Shown here one piece after another: positions 61,502 through 64,000 of a stretch of 64,000 nucleotides of DNA. Numbering within the stretch: position 1 is the stretch's first letter; each line of letters starts with the position of its first letter. The position numbers and the translations under genes are program-made. Below the pieces are notes generated by a model. It made no database searches. It had not been told where the DNA came from and saw only the letters and a list, made by a program, of their open reading frames with translations. Source of the DNA: Propioniciclava flava (GTDB lineage: Bacteria > Actinomycetota > Actinomycetes > Propionibacteriales > Propionibacteriaceae); assembly GCF_004126535.1 (NCBI RefSeq), contig NZ_PPCV01000004.1:248001-312000 (forward strand), written 5' to 3'.

Positions 61502-62668
61502 TTACGCCTGGATCGGTCCCAGCCATAGGGCGGCCGCGGTGGCGTGTGCCGACTCAGGGTCGCTGGGGTGGAACATCCCCGCCAACACATCACGGTAGAG
61601 GCGCGACAGTTCGTTGCGGGTGAAGTAGGACGACCCGCCAGCTACCAGCATGGCGTCGTCCACGACATGCTTGCTCATCACCACGGCGCGATGCTTCAAC
61701 CCGGACAGTGAGAAGAACCAGGACGCCCCCCGATCCGCGACGGCGTCCACGTCGTGCGCGATGGTCGCGATCTGCATGGGAAGGGCGTCGTAGGCCAGCG
61801 CCATGTCGGCGATGCGCCAACGGATGTCGGGGTCTTGGCTGTATGTGGTGCCCGACTTCTTGGAGCGGCGGGCCTGGACCGTCGCGACAGCCAAGTCGAG
61901 GGCGCGCCGGGCGATGCCGGTGTACACCGACGCGAGCAGAACTTCGAACACGCTGAAGATGCCGAACACGATCGGATCCGGGTTCGGGCCCGGCGCCACC
62001 GAGCGGACGACGCGATCCGCGGGGGCCACGACGCCATGGAGTTCGGTGGTGCGGCTCTGGGAGCCCCGCATGCCGAGGGTGTCCCAGTCGTCGCGGGTCA
62101 CGACCTGCTCGGTACGGGGAACGAACGCGTACACCAGCTTCGGGTCGTCCGGGTCGCTGGTGTCGAGGCCGTGGAGGCCCAGGTGGTTCCATACCGGGGC
62201 CAGCGAGGTGAAGATCTTGGTACCGGTGAAGGCGTAGCCGCCGTCGGCTTGCGGGACGGCTTGGGTGTCGCTGCCGAACAGCACCAGGTCGTTACCTGCT
62301 TCGCTGATGCCGAACGCGAACACGTCACCGGCCGCGGCGCCCGTCTGGACGAACGCCAGGTCGTCGATGCCGCGATCCTGCATCACCTTCGCCACGCCCG
62401 TCCACACCAGGTGCATGTTGATCGACAAGGCGGTGGCGGGTGCTGCGCTCGCGAGCCGCTGCTGGAGCACCGCGGCCTGCTCTAGCCCTAACCCGAAACC
62501 GCCGCGATCAGTGGGGACGAGGATCCGCAGGTAGCCCGCTTCGTGCAGTTCGGCCAGATCCTGCTCGGGGAACACGTTGTCGGCGTCCACCTGTGCTGCG
62601 CGCGAACGGATGCGCTCTAGGAGGTCGTCGGGCAGGTAGAGGGTCGGGTCGAAGGTCGCAGAGGTCAT
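61502..62668 (-). CDS. Acyl-CoA dehydrogenase family protein
   Basis: The 388-residue flavoprotein has LAELHEAGYLRILVPTDRGGFGLGLEQAAVLQQRLASAAPATALSINMH, FGISEAGNDLVLFGSDTQ, GYAFTGTKIFTSLAP and GMRGSQSRTTELHGV. The pattern is that of the acyl-CoA dehydrogenase superfamily, but the C-terminal catalytic glutamate region is not obvious (RGASWFFSLSGLKHRAVVMSKHVVDDAMLVAGGSSYFTRNELSRLYRDVLAGMFHPS), as in monooxygenase-like members. It could be a true dehydrogenase or a SfnB/DszC-type flavoprotein. The start is ATG 62668, with GAGAGAG upstream. Confidence 0.82.
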   Translation of the reverse strand: MTSATFDPTLYLPDDLLERIRSRAAQVDADNVFPEQDLAELHEAGYLRILVPTDRGGFGLGLEQAAVLQQRLASAAPATALSINMHLVWTGVAKVMQDRGIDDLAFVQTGAAAGDVFAFGISEAGNDLVLFGSDTQAVPQADGGYAFTGTKIFTSLAPVWNHLGLHGLDTSDPDDPKLVYAFVPRTEQVVTRDDWDTLGMRGSQSRTTELHGVVAPADRVVRSVAPGPNPDPIVFGIFSVFEVLLASVYTGIARRALDLAVATVQARRSKKSGTTYSQDPDIRWRIADMALAYDALPMQIATIAHDVDAVADRGASWFFSLSGLKHRAVVMSKHVVDDAMLVAGGSSYFTRNELSRLYRDVLAGMFHPSDPESAHATAAALWLGPIQA

Positions 62669-62755
62669 GGGGCCATTCTCTCTCCCGACCTCGGGGAGGA
62701 CCAGGCGCCGCCCACGCCGTGCGCCCGCTATGCCTCGGCGGGGCGAGGGCGGCCC

Positions 62756-62761
62756 TAAGCT
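62756..62761 (+). promoter_or_regulatory. Candidate -10 element for leaderless PfkB kinase gene
   Basis: TAAGCT ends 7 nt before the ATG at 62769, the classic leaderless spacing; no ribosome-binding site is visible. Confidence 0.5.
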
Positions 62762-62768
62762 GGCCGCC

Positions 62769-63716
62769 ATGCCGCGCATCATTCACACCGGCCAAGCGCT
62801 CGTGGACGCCACCGCGATGGTTCCGGCGCTGCCGGATCAAGGCCAGAACGTGATGGCTCAGGGCTGGTCGCAGCAGGCCGGGGGAGCCGTGAACATCCTG
62901 GTCGCCGCCGCGCGGTCGGGGGCGGCATGCGTCCACGCTGGGGCGATCGGCACCGGACCCAACGGCGACTTGATCCGCGAGGCGCTGGCCCAGGCTGGTG
63001 TGGAGTGGTCGGCACCGGTCATCGTCGACACCGACACCGCCTTGTGCATCGTCTTGGTGGAGCCGTCGGGGGAGCGCACCTTCGTCACGACCCTGGGGGC
63101 TGAGCGGCACCTCAGCGTGGCAGCGCTGGCCGCGAGCGCCCCGGCCGCCGCTGACCTGGTATGCGTGAGCGGTTACTCGCTGGCTGTGCCCTCAACGCGC
63201 GACCCCCTCCTCACCTGGTTGGCGGGTCTTCCCGCAGGGGTGGGCGTGGTCGTGGATCCGGGCGCCGTCTTCGCGGGGCTCCCCGCCAAGGTGCGGGAGG
63301 CCGTGCTCGCACGCACCACAGTGTGGACCTCCAATCAGGAGGAAGCCGAAGCGCTGGTGGGTTCAGCGTCCATGGCGGAGGCGGCAACGCGCATCGCGGC
63401 GCTGCTCCCGGCAGGTGCGGCCAGCATCGTCCGGGATGGCCCGGCAGGCTGCGCGGTTCATGCTGGGGACGCCGTGGCCGTCGTGCCCGGCTACCCCCAA
63501 GAACCCGTCGACACCAACGGTGCTGGGGACGCCCACACCGGGGTGCTTGTCGCCGAACGGGCCGCCGGAACCGATTGGGTGGAGGCCTGTCGCCGCGCCA
63601 ACGTTGCGGGGGCGATCAAAGTGACCCGGCGCGGGCCCGCGACCGCACCCACCTCCGCCGAAATCGATGCCTTCTTGGCTGCCGAGGCTGCCGCAGCGGA
63701 CCACGTCACTGCCTGA
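62769..63716 (+). CDS. PfkB-family carbohydrate kinase
   Basis: The 315-residue kinase has the N-terminal PfkB motif region GGAVNILVAAARSGAACVHAGAIGTGPNGD and the C-terminal ATP-binding/catalytic motif DTNGAGDAHTGVLVAE with the catalytic aspartate. It resembles ribokinase-like sugar kinases. The substrate is unknown; no sugar transporter is adjacent. It is divergent from the acyl-CoA dehydrogenase. Confidence 0.88.
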   Translation: MPRIIHTGQALVDATAMVPALPDQGQNVMAQGWSQQAGGAVNILVAAARSGAACVHAGAIGTGPNGDLIREALAQAGVEWSAPVIVDTDTALCIVLVEPSGERTFVTTLGAERHLSVAALAASAPAAADLVCVSGYSLAVPSTRDPLLTWLAGLPAGVGVVVDPGAVFAGLPAKVREAVLARTTVWTSNQEEAEALVGSASMAEAATRIAALLPAGAASIVRDGPAGCAVHAGDAVAVVPGYPQEPVDTNGAGDAHTGVLVAERAAGTDWVEACRRANVAGAIKVTRRGPATAPTSAEIDAFLAAEAAAADHVTA

Positions 63717-63793
63717 AGGCGCGACGGCGATGCGCTGACGATCTGGCAGCGGTGCGGTCGGCCTACCACGCGGCGGTGCGTTCGGCCCGCTGG

Positions 63794-64000
63794 TCAAGCC
63801 CCCGCGATGTCGGGGGTCGGTGACGGCCAGCCGTGCAGAACGATCTTGCCGACCGTGCCCCCGGTCTCTACCAAGGCATGCGCTTCCCGCAACGTCTTTG
63901 CCGTGATCGGGCTGAGCGTGCGGGTCACCGTGGTGCGGAGGCGCCCCTCGTCCACGAGATCGGCGACACGGTCGAGGAGTCGATGCTGCTCGATCATGTC
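63794..64000 (-). CDS. Zinc-type alcohol dehydrogenase/quinone oxidoreductase, C-terminal end (partial)
   Basis: Only the last 68 residues are in the window; the 5' part lies beyond 64000. The sequence LLDRVADLVDEGRLRTTVTRTLSPITAKTLREAHALVETGGTVGKIVLHGW is the typical tail of zinc-binding dehydrogenases of the MDR superfamily (quinone reductase group), which ends with a GKIVL strand. Substrate and family branch cannot be told from this piece. The 77-bp gap after the kinase has no clear terminator. Confidence 0.75.
   Translation of the reverse strand, partial: DMIEQHRLLDRVADLVDEGRLRTTVTRTLSPITAKTLREAHALVETGGTVGKIVLHGWPSPTPDIAGA

Overview
This 64 kb window is chromosomal DNA from a high-GC actinobacterium. 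Order Propionibacteriales, and possibly family Propionibacteriaceae, fits best, but that is an inference from gene content. Codon third positions are strongly G/C, GTG starts are common, and actinobacterial markers are present (whiA, rbpA, opcA, a sufR-led suf operon). The gene order whiA-gap-pgk-tpiA-secG / pgl-opcA-zwf-tal / ctaB-ctaA-ABC exporter / sufR-sufBDCSU resembles the well-known arrangement in mycobacteria. I see no rRNA, tRNA, CRISPR array, prophage or insertion sequence.

Layout. 1-4.5 kb: end of whiA, lower glycolysis (gap, pgk, tpiA), secG, rbpA and a small GntR regulator. 4.5-8.8 kb (minus strand): oxidative and non-oxidative pentose phosphate operon tal-zwf-opcA-pgl. 9-12.3 kb: heme O/A synthesis (ctaB, ctaA) with an ABC exporter. 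12.4-18.9 kb: complete SUF iron-sulfur assembly operon under its own SufR-type regulator. 18.9-27.8 kb: mixed housekeeping genes: a frameshifted MerR regulator, an AI-2E-family membrane protein, an ABC-F ATPase, a degenerate COX15-like membrane protein, a GT2-GtrA fusion with a GT-C glycosyltransferase, and DUF2630 and DUF456 proteins. 28-31.6 kb: four-gene operon for a Na+-pumping methylmalonyl-CoA decarboxylase. 31.6-52.3 kb: exopolysaccharide/cell-wall glycan locus. 52.6-64 kb: M20 hydrolase, NAD(P)HX repair enzyme, TetR-controlled fatty-acid beta-oxidation genes, an acyl-CoA dehydrogenase, a PfkB sugar kinase and the end of a zinc-type oxidoreductase.

The glycan locus is the accessory part of the window. 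A minus-strand unit with a good promoter encodes the initiating polyprenyl-phosphate sugar transferase and two GT4 transferases. A plus-strand unit encodes a CDP-alcohol phosphotransferase, a GT2, a lipoprotein, a 1559-residue PKD/LamG surface protein, a Wzy-like polymerase, a fused Wzz/Wzc tyrosine kinase, a Wzx flippase and a phosphatase. A third, divergent unit encodes a GT4, a GT2 and a TagD-like cytidylyltransferase. Together they look like a Wzx/Wzy pathway whose product may carry phospho-alcohol groups and is controlled by a kinase/phosphatase pair.

The most unusual object is that phosphatase. A low-molecular-weight protein tyrosine phosphatase fold is split after its N-terminal P-loop half by about 620 acidic, apparently disordered residues, and its C-terminal half then resumes in the correct order. 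Other points of interest are the Na+-pump decarboxylase operon, the MerR frameshift at a G run, the COX15-like protein lacking expected histidines, the duplicated module in the PKD protein, and at least nine genes whose start lies 6-8 nt after a TANNNT hexamer, suggesting leaderless transcripts.
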